Positions 10,978 to 18,774 of a stretch of DNA of 32,971 nt are shown here, piece after piece (position 1 is the stretch's first letter; each line of letters opens with the position of its first letter). This DNA comes from Burkholderiales bacterium (GTDB taxonomy: Bacteria > Pseudomonadota > Gammaproteobacteria > Burkholderiales > Burkholderiaceae_F). A program made the position numbers and the translations under genes. A model generated the notes under the pieces. That model was not told where the DNA came from. It did not search any database and worked only from the letters and a program-made list of their open reading frames with translations. The stretch covers positions 1-32,971 of the forward strand of contig OKRD01000113.1 of assembly GCA_900290335.1 (NCBI GenBank), given 5' to 3'.

Positions 10978-10995
10978 GGGCGGCGCAGGCCGCCC
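10978..10995 (+). other. Intercistronic stem-loop between the binding-protein gene and livF
   Basis: GGGCGGC (10978-10984) - GCAG - GCCGCCC (10989-10995): perfect 7-bp stem with a tetraloop, no U-tract. Confidence 0.5.
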
Positions 10996-11013
10996 TGGCA
11001 AGCCTGGCTGACC

Positions 11014-11910
11014 ATGACCGAGTCGCGCCCGTCCCCGCCGCCTGCCAGCAACGCAGCGTCCGCCGCCGATGCGGGGCGCGACGCGTTGCTGGTGGTCAAC
11101 GGCATCGAGGTCATCTACAACCGCGTCATACTTGTGCTCAAGGGGGTGTCGCTGACGGTGCCGCGCGCCGGCATCGTCGCCCTACTGGGCGCCAACGGCG
11201 CGGGCAAGACCACTACCCTGCGGGCAGTATCCAACCTGCTACGCGGCGAGCGCGGCGAGGTAACCAAGGGCAGCATCGTGTACGACGGCGAGCACATCGA
11301 GCGGCTCTCCCCCTACGAGCTCGTGCGTCGCGGCGTGGTCCAGGTGATGGAGGGTCGGCGCTGCTTTGCGCACCTCACCATCGAGGAGAACCTGCTCACG
11401 GGGGCCTACACCGGTTCGGCCCATGGTGCGGCGGAGGGCGGCGCGGCGCGCCGGCGCGCGTCGACCGCCGAAGCGCTGGAGCGGGTCTACCGCTACTTTC
11501 CGCGGCTCAAGACGCGGCGCGCGAGCCTGGCGGGCTACACCTCGGGAGGCGAGCAGCAGATGTGCGCGATCGGCCGTGCGCTGATGGCGGCCCCGACGAT
11601 GATCCTGCTCGACGAGCCCTCCATGGGCCTGGCGCCGCAGGTGGTCGAGGAAATCTTCGGCATCGTCCACGACCTCAATGCGCGCGAGGGGGTGTCGTTC
11701 CTGCTGGCCGAGCAAAACGCCCACATCGCGCTGCGCTACGCGCGCCATGGCTACATCCTGGAGAGCGGACGGGTCGTGATGGATGGCGACGCCGCGTCGC
11801 TGGCCAGCAACGAGGACGTCAAGGAGTTTTATTTGGGCCTGTCGCGCGACGGCCGGCGCAGCTTTCGCGAGGCCAAATTCTACCGTCGCCGCAAGCGCTG
11901 GCTGGCGTAG
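11014..11910 (+). CDS. livF: Branched-chain amino acid-type ABC transporter ATP-binding protein (LivF-like)
   Basis: 'IEVIYNRVILVLKGVSLTVPRAGIVALLGANGAGKTTTLRAVSNL', 'SGGEQQMCAIGRALMAAPTMILLDEPSMGLAPQVVEEIF'. Confidence 0.9.
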   Translation: MTESRPSPPPASNAASAADAGRDALLVVNGIEVIYNRVILVLKGVSLTVPRAGIVALLGANGAGKTTTLRAVSNLLRGERGEVTKGSIVYDGEHIERLSPYELVRRGVVQVMEGRRCFAHLTIEENLLTGAYTGSAHGAAEGGAARRRASTAEALERVYRYFPRLKTRRASLAGYTSGGEQQMCAIGRALMAAPTMILLDEPSMGLAPQVVEEIFGIVHDLNAREGVSFLLAEQNAHIALRYARHGYILESGRVVMDGDAASLASNEDVKEFYLGLSRDGRRSFREAKFYRRRKRWLA

Positions 11911-11930
11911 CACCTCGAGGAGCGTACCCC

Positions 11931-13157
11931 ATGTCGGACCACTTCGATTCGCGCGAGACCCGCGACCCGCAAGCGCGCGAACGCGAGCTCCTGCTGCGGC
12001 TACCACTGCTGATCGCTTCGGCACTGCGCGCGCCCGGCTGGCGCCGCCACCTGGGATCGATAGATCCGATGAGCGTTGGTTCGCGTGCGGCGCTCTCGCG
12101 CCTGCCGCTGCTGCGCAAGTCGGCGCTGATCGGCCTGCAGGCGGCCGCGCCGCCGCTCGCGCAACTGGTTCCCGGGCCGGTGTCCGATTTCGGCCGCGTG
12201 TTCGCCTCGCCCGGACCGATCCACGAGGCCGAGGGGCGCCACGATGACTGCTGGCGCTCGGCGCGCGGGTTGTTTGCCGGCGGCCTGCGCGCGGGCGATC
12301 TCGTGCTCAACACCTTCTCGTACCACCTGACCCCGGGCGGCTTCATCGTCGACGCCGGCGCCCGGGCGCTGGGCTGCACAGTGATTCCGGCGGGGCCGGG
12401 CAACACCGAGCAGCAGGTCGCGCTGCTCGCCCACCTGAAGCCTTGCGCCTATTGCGGCACGCCGGACTTTCTCAAGATCTTGCTCGCCGCGGCCGAGCGC
12501 GCGGGCGTCGGCAATCCCTTGCGCAAGGCGGTGGTCTCGGGGGCGGCGTTTTCGCCCTCGCTCCAGGCCGAGTTCCGGGCGCGCGGGATCGACGCCTACC
12601 AGATCTACGCCACGGCGGATCTGGGGCTGGTGGCCTACGACACGCCGGCGCGCGCGGGCCTGGTGGTTGCCGAGGACGTGCTGCTGGAGATCGTGCGCCC
12701 CGGTACCGGCGAGCCGGTACCCGAGGCAGAGGTGGGCGAGGTCGTAGTGACGTCGTTTGATCACGATCGTCCGTGGATCCGGCTGGCGCTGGGCGACCTG
12801 TCGGCGATCGTGCCCGGCCCGTCACCGTGCGGCCGCACCAACGTGCGGATCCGCGGCTGGCTGGGCCGCGCCGATCAAACCACCAAGGTCAAGGGAATGT
12901 TTGTTCGCCCCGAGCAGATCGCCGAGTTGCTCGGCCGGCATCCGCAAGTGGCGCGGGCCCGGCTGGTCGTGAGCCGCGCCAACGATGTTGACGTGCTCAC
13001 GCTGCGCGTCGAGGCCCAGAGCGCGCCGGGGCTGGAAGCGGCCCTGGCCGAGTCGCTGCGGTCGATCACCAAGCTCGGCGGCCAGATCGAGGTGCTGGGC
13101 CGCGGCGCCCTACCCAACGACGGCAAGGTAATCGAGGACACGCGACCGGTTGCGTGA
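11931..13157 (+). CDS. Phenylacetate-CoA ligase-like (PaaK family) AMP-forming ligase
   Basis: PaaK-like organisation: 'VFASPGPIHEAEG', 'YGTPDFLKILL...' region, 'GWLGRADQTTKVKGMFVRPEQI'. ATG 11931 chosen inside ORF 11562..13157. Confidence 0.82.
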   Translation: MSDHFDSRETRDPQARERELLLRLPLLIASALRAPGWRRHLGSIDPMSVGSRAALSRLPLLRKSALIGLQAAAPPLAQLVPGPVSDFGRVFASPGPIHEAEGRHDDCWRSARGLFAGGLRAGDLVLNTFSYHLTPGGFIVDAGARALGCTVIPAGPGNTEQQVALLAHLKPCAYCGTPDFLKILLAAAERAGVGNPLRKAVVSGAAFSPSLQAEFRARGIDAYQIYATADLGLVAYDTPARAGLVVAEDVLLEIVRPGTGEPVPEAEVGEVVVTSFDHDRPWIRLALGDLSAIVPGPSPCGRTNVRIRGWLGRADQTTKVKGMFVRPEQIAELLGRHPQVARARLVVSRANDVDVLTLRVEAQSAPGLEAALAESLRSITKLGGQIEVLGRGALPNDGKVIEDTRPVA

Positions 13158-13166
13158 ACGCGCGCC

Positions 13167-13994
13167 TTAGATCGGTGATCGTTCGGGGACCTCGTCCTCG
13201 ACCATCGTGCGGGCATCACTCTGGACCATGCGACCCATCGCCGGCCGGCTCAAGCCCAGCGCCTCCTTCAGTGCCTGGATCCTGCTTCTGCTGACCGGCA
13301 CGCGTGCCGCCTTGTGCCCGTCCATCACCAAAATGTAATTCTCGCCTTCGCGCTCGATCGTCTTGGCGTGGTGCAGGTTGATGAAGTAGCTGCGGTGCGT
13401 GCGCAGGAACCTGTCCTGGTCCAGCCGCTCCTCGAGGTCGGCCAGGGAGAGATTGCAGAAATACTGCTGCTCCCGCGTGTGCACCGTCGTGTAGTGCGCC
13501 TCGGACTGCATCCAGACCACGTCATCGATCGACAGTAGCAAGACGCGGTTGTGCAGCAGTACCGGCAGCTTGATCAGCTGGCGCGGCCGCACCGGCGTGG
13601 CGCGCAGATCGCCCGTAAGCGGCTTCTCGTCCTGCGTCGTGATATCGGTCAGGTCGTAGAACACGAGACACGTGCCGACGACCGCGCCGCGCCCCACGAG
13701 CTTGGTGACCTTGATCAGCAACACCCGATCGGGGATCGAGATCATCATCGTCATCGGCGGCGGCGAGTCCATCGGGCACTGCGCGGCCTTGTCCGCCGAA
13801 TCGAGCAAGAGCTGGATCTTGTCGCGGCTCTTTTCCGGGTGAAACTGCAGGACCTCCCGGCCGATCGGGTCGCCCCGGATATCCCCCAGAACGCGAACGG
13901 CAACGTTGTTCATACCGGCAATGCGGTTGTCGGCGTCGAGCATGACCACGCCCGGATCGAAGCGCTGCAGCTTGTAGTAGAAGCTTTCCATCAC
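13167..13994 (-). CDS. rcoM: PAS-LytTR single-component regulator, RcoM-type CO-responsive heme sensor
   Basis: N-terminal PAS region 'FDPGVVMLDADNRIAGMNN...VLQFHPEKSRDKIQLLLDSADKAAQCPMDSPPPMTMMISIPDRVLLIKV', C-terminal LytTR 'VVWMQSEAHYTTVHT...NLSLADLEERLDQDRFLRTHRSYFINLHHAK...VPVSRSRIQALKEALG'. Divergent from coxM. Confidence 0.85.
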   Translation of the reverse strand: MMESFYYKLQRFDPGVVMLDADNRIAGMNNVAVRVLGDIRGDPIGREVLQFHPEKSRDKIQLLLDSADKAAQCPMDSPPPMTMMISIPDRVLLIKVTKLVGRGAVVGTCLVFYDLTDITTQDEKPLTGDLRATPVRPRQLIKLPVLLHNRVLLLSIDDVVWMQSEAHYTTVHTREQQYFCNLSLADLEERLDQDRFLRTHRSYFINLHHAKTIEREGENYILVMDGHKAARVPVSRSRIQALKEALGLSRPAMGRMVQSDARTMVEDEVPERSPI

Positions 13995-14119
13995 GTCTCT
14001 ACTCTAAGCTTTTTTGCGCTCTCTGGCGTCCCTTGGCCAGGCTCCGCGCTGCGACGGCGTCGACAGCATGATCGCTACCGCTAACCTGTCTTGAATCCAT
14101 GGTTATTGCCTTTCGCGCA

Positions 14120-14172
14120 CCTCGGTTCGTGCGCGCCAACCACCGCTCGTGCACCGGCAATGCGTGTTCGTG
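14120..14172 (+). promoter_or_regulatory. Triplet of direct repeats, candidate RcoM/LytTR operator upstream of coxM
   Basis: TTCGTG (14126-14131), CTCGTG (14146-14151), TTCGTG (14167-14172); start-to-start spacing 20 and 21 bp. Motif half-sites preceded by CctCgg / CcaCCG in the first two copies. Confidence 0.7.
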
Positions 14173-14265
14173 AATTTGTGCGCGGCAGCATGAGCGCGCC
14201 AAAAGATACTTATCAACGGTCCGAACTAACCGCTTGCCATCGATACCAAGCCACAAGGAGGGAAC

Positions 14266-15129
14266 GTGATTCCGCGCCCATTCGAATACCACGCACCGTC
14301 GAGCCTGCCCGACGCCCTGCTGCTAATGAGCCGCTACGGCGAGGAAGCCAAGCTACTCGCGGGCGGGCACAGCCTGCTGCCCATGATGAAGCTGCGGTTC
14401 GCCGCGCCGGGCCACCTGATCGATCTGGGCAAGATCGGCGAGTTGAAGGGCATCGAGCAAGTCGGCAGCGAGATCCGCATCGGCGCCATGACAACGGAGA
14501 ACGAGCTCATCTGGTCCCCGCTGCTGGCCCAGAAGCTGCCGTTGCTGGTCGAGGGCGCCGGGCTCATCTCCGATCCGCAAGTGCGCTACCGCGGCACGAT
14601 CGGTGGCGACATTGCACACGCCGATCCGGGCAACGATCACCCGGCGCTGATGCTGGCGCTAGAAGCAAGCTTTGTCCTGCAAGGCGCCAACGGCGAACGC
14701 GTCGTCGCCGCCGACGGCTTCTTCCTGGGCCTGTACTCCACGCTCCTGCAGCCGGGAGAAGTACTGACGCAGATCCGCATTCCGATCCCGCCGCCCGGCT
14801 GCGGCTGGTGCTACGCCAAGCTCAAGCGCAAGACCGGCGACTTCGCGGCCGCCGCTGCGGCCGTGCTGCTGCGGATGAAGGCGGGCAGCGTGGAGGAGGC
14901 GCGGATCGCGCTGACCAACGTGGGCCCGACGCCGCTCAAGGCGCGTGCCGCCCAGACGTACCTGCAGGGCAAGGCGCTCAACGATGCCTCGATCGCCGAG
15001 GCGGCGCGCCTGGCGATGAGCATCTGCGAACCCACGGAAGACCTGCGCGGCGACGTGCAATACAAGACGGCCATGGCCGGCGAAATGACGCAGCGGGCGC
15101 TGCGCACGGCAGCCTCGCGCGCCCGCTAA
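14266..15129 (+). CDS. coxM: Aerobic carbon monoxide dehydrogenase medium (FAD-binding) subunit
   Basis: FAD motifs '[26 protein letters not shown]' and '[19 protein letters not shown]'; GTG start with AAGGAGGGA RBS. Confidence 0.95.
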   Translation: MIPRPFEYHAPSSLPDALLLMSRYGEEAKLLAGGHSLLPMMKLRFAAPGHLIDLGKIGELKGIEQVGSEIRIGAMTTENELIWSPLLAQKLPLLVEGAGLISDPQVRYRGTIGGDIAHADPGNDHPALMLALEASFVLQGANGERVVAADGFFLGLYSTLLQPGEVLTQIRIPIPPPGCGWCYAKLKRKTGDFAAAAAAVLLRMKAGSVEEARIALTNVGPTPLKARAAQTYLQGKALNDASIAEAARLAMSICEPTEDLRGDVQYKTAMAGEMTQRALRTAASRAR

Positions 15130-15151
15130 TCCAACCTTCGAGGAGCCCGAC

Positions 15152-15637
15152 ATGGCGATCCCGCGAGAAGTCTCATTCACTGTAAACGGCAAACCGGTCG
15201 ATGTGGTGGTCGAGCCGCGCGAGCTGCTCATCCACACGCTGCGCGAGAGGCTACATACCACCGGCCCACACATCGGCTGCGAGACCTCGCACTGCGGCGC
15301 CTGCACCGTCGACATCGACAACATGTCGGTCAAATCCTGCACCATGCTCACGGTGCAGTGCCAGGGCGCCAAGGTGCTCACCATCGAGGGCTTCGAGCAA
15401 GGCGGCCAGCTGCATGCGCTGCAGGAGGCCTTCACCCAGGATCACGCCTTGCAGTGCGGCTACTGTACGCCGGGCATGATCACCCGCGCCTACCGGCTGC
15501 TGCAGGAAAACCCCCATCCGAGCGAGCAGGAGATCCGCTACTGGATGGCGGGCAACCTGTGCCGCTGCACGGGGTACCAGAACATCGTCAAGGCGGTGCA
15601 GGACGCGGCCGGAAAGCTGGCGGCGAAGGCGGCCTGA
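15152..15637 (+). CDS. coxS: Aerobic carbon monoxide dehydrogenase small ([2Fe-2S]) subunit
   Basis: '[25 protein letters not shown]' and '[21 protein letters not shown]...[16 protein letters not shown]' two [2Fe-2S] cluster motifs. Confidence 0.96.
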   Translation: MAIPREVSFTVNGKPVDVVVEPRELLIHTLRERLHTTGPHIGCETSHCGACTVDIDNMSVKSCTMLTVQCQGAKVLTIEGFEQGGQLHALQEAFTQDHALQCGYCTPGMITRAYRLLQENPHPSEQEIRYWMAGNLCRCTGYQNIVKAVQDAAGKLAAKAA

Positions 15638-15701
15638 GCAGTGCGGGCCGGATCGATGCACCGATTGCCGGATCAACAAGAGAACCTCGGGAGATTGCGA
15701 C

Positions 15702-18110
15702 ATGCCTGATACCAACGTGGTTGCGCGCGAACGCGAAGACAAGCTGCAGGGAATGGGTTGCTCGCGCAAGCGCAAGGAGGACGCGCGCTTCATCCGTGGC
15801 CAGGGCACGTACGTCGATGACATCAAGCTGCCCGGCATGCTGTTCGGCGCAATGGTGCGCAGCCCCTACGCCCATGCCCGCATCAAGTCGATCAACAAGG
15901 CCAAGGCGCTGGCGGTTCCGGGCGTGGTCGCGGTGCTGGTCGCCGATGATCTCAAACCGGTGAACCTGGCGTGGATGCCGACGCTCGGCGGCGACGTGCA
16001 GGCCGTGCTGGCCGACAAGAAAGTCTGCTTCCAGTACCAGGAAGTCGCCTTCGTGATCGCCAGCGACCGCTACGCGGCCGCCGATGGCGCCGAAGCGGTG
16101 GAAGTGGAGTACGAGGAGCTGCCGGCCATCGTCGACCCGCACCGCGCCATGGCCAAGGACGCACCCATCATCCGCGAGGACATCGCCGACAAGACCGAGG
16201 TTGGCCACGGCCCGCGCACGCACCCCAACCACATCTTCACCTGGGAGGCCGGCGACAAGGCTGCCACCGACGCGGTGTTTGCCAGTGCCCCGGTGACCGT
16301 GCGCGAGGAAATACTCAATCCGCGTGTGCACCCCTGCCCGCTCGAGACCTGCGGCTGCGTCGCCTCCTTCAGCAAGGCCACGGGGCAGCTGACCGTATTC
16401 ATGACCTCGCAGGCACCTCACCTGGTGCGAACGGTGGTGTCCATGCTCTCGGGCATCGCGGAAAGCAAGATTCGCATCGTCGGCGGCGACATCGGCGGAG
16501 GCTTCGGCAACAAGGTGCCGGTCTACCCGGGCTACGTGGTGTCCATCGTGGCCTCCATCGTCACCGGGGTGCCGATCAAGTGGATCGAGTCGCGCATCGA
16601 GAACATTTCCACCACGGGATTTGCCCGCGACTATCACGGCATCGGCGAACTGGCGGCCGACAAGGACGGGCGCATCAAGGCCTTGCGCTTCACCGCGCTG
16701 GCCGATCACGGCGCCTTCAATGCGCATGTCTCGGCCACCAAGCTGCCGGCCGGGCTGTTCAGCATCTGCACCGGCTCCTACGACATTCCCAAGGCCTACT
16801 GCCGGGTCGACGCGGTCTACACCAACAAGGCGCCCGGCGGCGTGGCCTACCGTTGCTCGCTGCGCGTCACCGAGGCCGTCTACCTGATCGAACGCATGAT
16901 CGATGTGCTGGCGCAGAAGATCGGCGTCGACAAGGCCGAGATCCGGCGGCGCAACTTCGTCAAGGCCGAGCAGTTCCCCTACACCACGGCCTTGGGCTGG
17001 ACGCTCGATAGCGGCAACTACCACCAGGCGCTGGACAAGGTGCTGCAGGCGGTGGACTACGAGGGCCTGCGCCGGGAGCAGGCGCAAAAGCGCGCCAAGG
17101 GCGAGCTCATGGGGATCGGCATTTCGACGTTCACCGAGATCGTCGGCGCGGGACCGACCAAAGTCTGCGACATCCTGGGCATCGGCCTCTTCGACAGCTG
17201 CGAGATCCGCGTGCACCCCACGGGGAGCGTCATTGCCCGCCTGGGCACCATGAGCCAGGGCCAGGGTCACGCGACGACGTACGCGCAGATCATCGCCACG
17301 GAGCTGGGCCTGCCCTCAGAGGACATCCAGATCGAGGAAGGCGACACCGACAAGGCGCCCTACGGCGCCGGTACCTGGGGCTCGCGCTCCACTCCCGTGG
17401 CCGGAGCCGCCGCGGCCCGCGCGGCGCGCAAGATCATGGACAAGGCCAAGAAGATCGCCGCGCACCTGCTCGAGGTGGGCGAGGGCGACCTGGAGTGGGA
17501 GGTCGATCGCTTCAAGGTCAAGGGCAACCCGAGCGAGGTCAAGACCATGAAGGAGATCTGCATGGCCTCGCACACCAGCAACATTCCCGCCGGCATGGAG
17601 CAGGGCCTGAACGCGGTGGAATACTACGATCCGCCCAACCTGACGTTTCCCTTCGGCGCCTACGTCTGCGTGGTCGACATCGACCGGTTCACCGGCGAGA
17701 CCAAGGTGCGGCGCTTCTACGCGCTGGACGATTGCGGCACGCGCATCAATCCGATGATCATCGAAGGCCAGATCCACGGCGGCCTGACCGAGGCCTTTGC
17801 GGTGGCCATGGGCCAGGCGATGCCCTTCGACGAAAACGGCAACCACCTGGGCAACAGCCTCATGGACTACTTCCTGCCGACGACGGTCGAGGCCCCCAAG
17901 TGGGAGACCGACTTCACGGTGACGCCCTCGCCGCACCACCCGATCGGCGCCAAGGGCGTGGCCGAGTCACCGCACGTCGGCGGCATCCCGTGCTTCAGCA
18001 ACGCGATCGTCGACGCCTTCGCGCACCTGGGGGTGACGCACATGGACATGCCGCATACGTCGTTCCGCGTGTGGCAAAAATGCCATGCGCTCGGACTAAA
18101 CAAGCGATAG
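15702..18110 (+). CDS. coxL: Aerobic carbon monoxide dehydrogenase large (Mo/Cu) subunit, form I-like with variant active-site loop
   Basis: 'GGGFGNKVPVYPGYVV', 'GGVAYRCSLRVTEAVYLIERM', 'YALDDCGTRINPMIIEGQIHGGLTEAFAVAMGQ', 'TPSPHHPIGAKGVAESPHVGG'. 802 aa, colinear with form I CoxL. Confidence 0.95.
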   Translation: MPDTNVVAREREDKLQGMGCSRKRKEDARFIRGQGTYVDDIKLPGMLFGAMVRSPYAHARIKSINKAKALAVPGVVAVLVADDLKPVNLAWMPTLGGDVQAVLADKKVCFQYQEVAFVIASDRYAAADGAEAVEVEYEELPAIVDPHRAMAKDAPIIREDIADKTEVGHGPRTHPNHIFTWEAGDKAATDAVFASAPVTVREEILNPRVHPCPLETCGCVASFSKATGQLTVFMTSQAPHLVRTVVSMLSGIAESKIRIVGGDIGGGFGNKVPVYPGYVVSIVASIVTGVPIKWIESRIENISTTGFARDYHGIGELAADKDGRIKALRFTALADHGAFNAHVSATKLPAGLFSICTGSYDIPKAYCRVDAVYTNKAPGGVAYRCSLRVTEAVYLIERMIDVLAQKIGVDKAEIRRRNFVKAEQFPYTTALGWTLDSGNYHQALDKVLQAVDYEGLRREQAQKRAKGELMGIGISTFTEIVGAGPTKVCDILGIGLFDSCEIRVHPTGSVIARLGTMSQGQGHATTYAQIIATELGLPSEDIQIEEGDTDKAPYGAGTWGSRSTPVAGAAAARAARKIMDKAKKIAAHLLEVGEGDLEWEVDRFKVKGNPSEVKTMKEICMASHTSNIPAGMEQGLNAVEYYDPPNLTFPFGAYVCVVDIDRFTGETKVRRFYALDDCGTRINPMIIEGQIHGGLTEAFAVAMGQAMPFDENGNHLGNSLMDYFLPTTVEAPKWETDFTVTPSPHHPIGAKGVAESPHVGGIPCFSNAIVDAFAHLGVTHMDMPHTSFRVWQKCHALGLNKR

Positions 18111-18135
18111 CCGTACCGGCGGACGGAGTGCCTGC

Positions 18136-18774
18136 ATGAAGGTTCAGCTGCAACAGTCCTATCCCATGCCAGCCTCCGCCGAAATCGTCTGGGGGTTCTT
18201 GCAGAACATCGAGGCGGTTGCCGGGTGCATGCCCGGCGCCAAGATCACCGAGCGCGTCGATGACCAGCACTACAAGGGCACGGTGACCGTGCGCGCGGGA
18301 CCGGCGACCATGTCGTTCCGCGGCCAGGTCGAGGTCAAGGACATCGACGGCGCCACGCGCACGCTGCGCCTGCTGGGCAAGGGCACCGACACCACCGGGA
18401 CCTCCGGCGCATCCATGGATTTGACCGCGCGCGTGGAGAGCGCGGGCACGGCCAGCAATCTGGTGGGGACGAGCGAGGTCACCATGAGCGGCAAGGCGGC
18501 GGCGTTCGGCGGCCGGGTCATGAACGCCGTGGCCGACGAGGTCCTCAAGCAGTTTGCGGGCAACTTCGCGGCCCAGGTTGCGGCCCTGGCCGCCGCGCCG
18601 GGCTCGAGCGCTTCCCCGGGTGGCGGCGCGGCGCCGCCGCCGGGCGCGGCGGGCACATCGGCAGCAGGCGCACAGACCTTGCCGCCGCCGGCGCGCGAGT
18701 TGAACGGGCTGGCACTGCTGTGGGCCGTCGTGCGCAACTGGCTGCGCTCGCTCTTTGGCAAGAGTCCGGCATGA
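18136..18774 (+). CDS. coxG: CoxG family SRPBCC protein with C-terminal hydrophobic tail
   Basis: 'MKVQLQQSYPMPASAEIVWGFLQNIEAVAGCMPGAKITERVDDQHYKGTVTVRAGPATMSFRGQVEVKD', Pro/Gly/Ala linker, then 'LALLWAVVRNWLRSLFG'. Confidence 0.93.
   Translation: MKVQLQQSYPMPASAEIVWGFLQNIEAVAGCMPGAKITERVDDQHYKGTVTVRAGPATMSFRGQVEVKDIDGATRTLRLLGKGTDTTGTSGASMDLTARVESAGTASNLVGTSEVTMSGKAAAFGGRVMNAVADEVLKQFAGNFAAQVAALAAAPGSSASPGGGAAPPPGAAGTSAAGAQTLPPPARELNGLALLWAVVRNWLRSLFGKSPA

Noticed and set aside
13551-14084. 177-aa plus-strand ORF opposite rcoM
   Set aside because: Antisense of the clearly recognised PAS-LytTR coding region; His/Arg-rich with no motif.
14103-14117. Additional TTnnnG matches (TTATTG 14103, TTCGCG 14112) and TTTGTG 14175 as extra RcoM sites
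   Set aside because: Not in ~21-bp phase with the triplet (23 bp, 14 bp and 8 bp offsets); short motif expected by chance.
16845-16865. Form II CODH (AYRGAGR) or generic xanthine dehydrogenase assignment for CoxL
   Set aside because: Loop contains the Cu-ligand Cys (AYRCSLR) and the whole protein is colinear with form I CoxL, with the coxM-S-L order.
15588-17270. 560-aa ORF on the minus strand opposite coxL
   Set aside because: Antisense open frame produced by high GC3 codon usage; Arg/Gly/Asp/His-rich translation without domains, while the plus strand clearly encodes CoxL.
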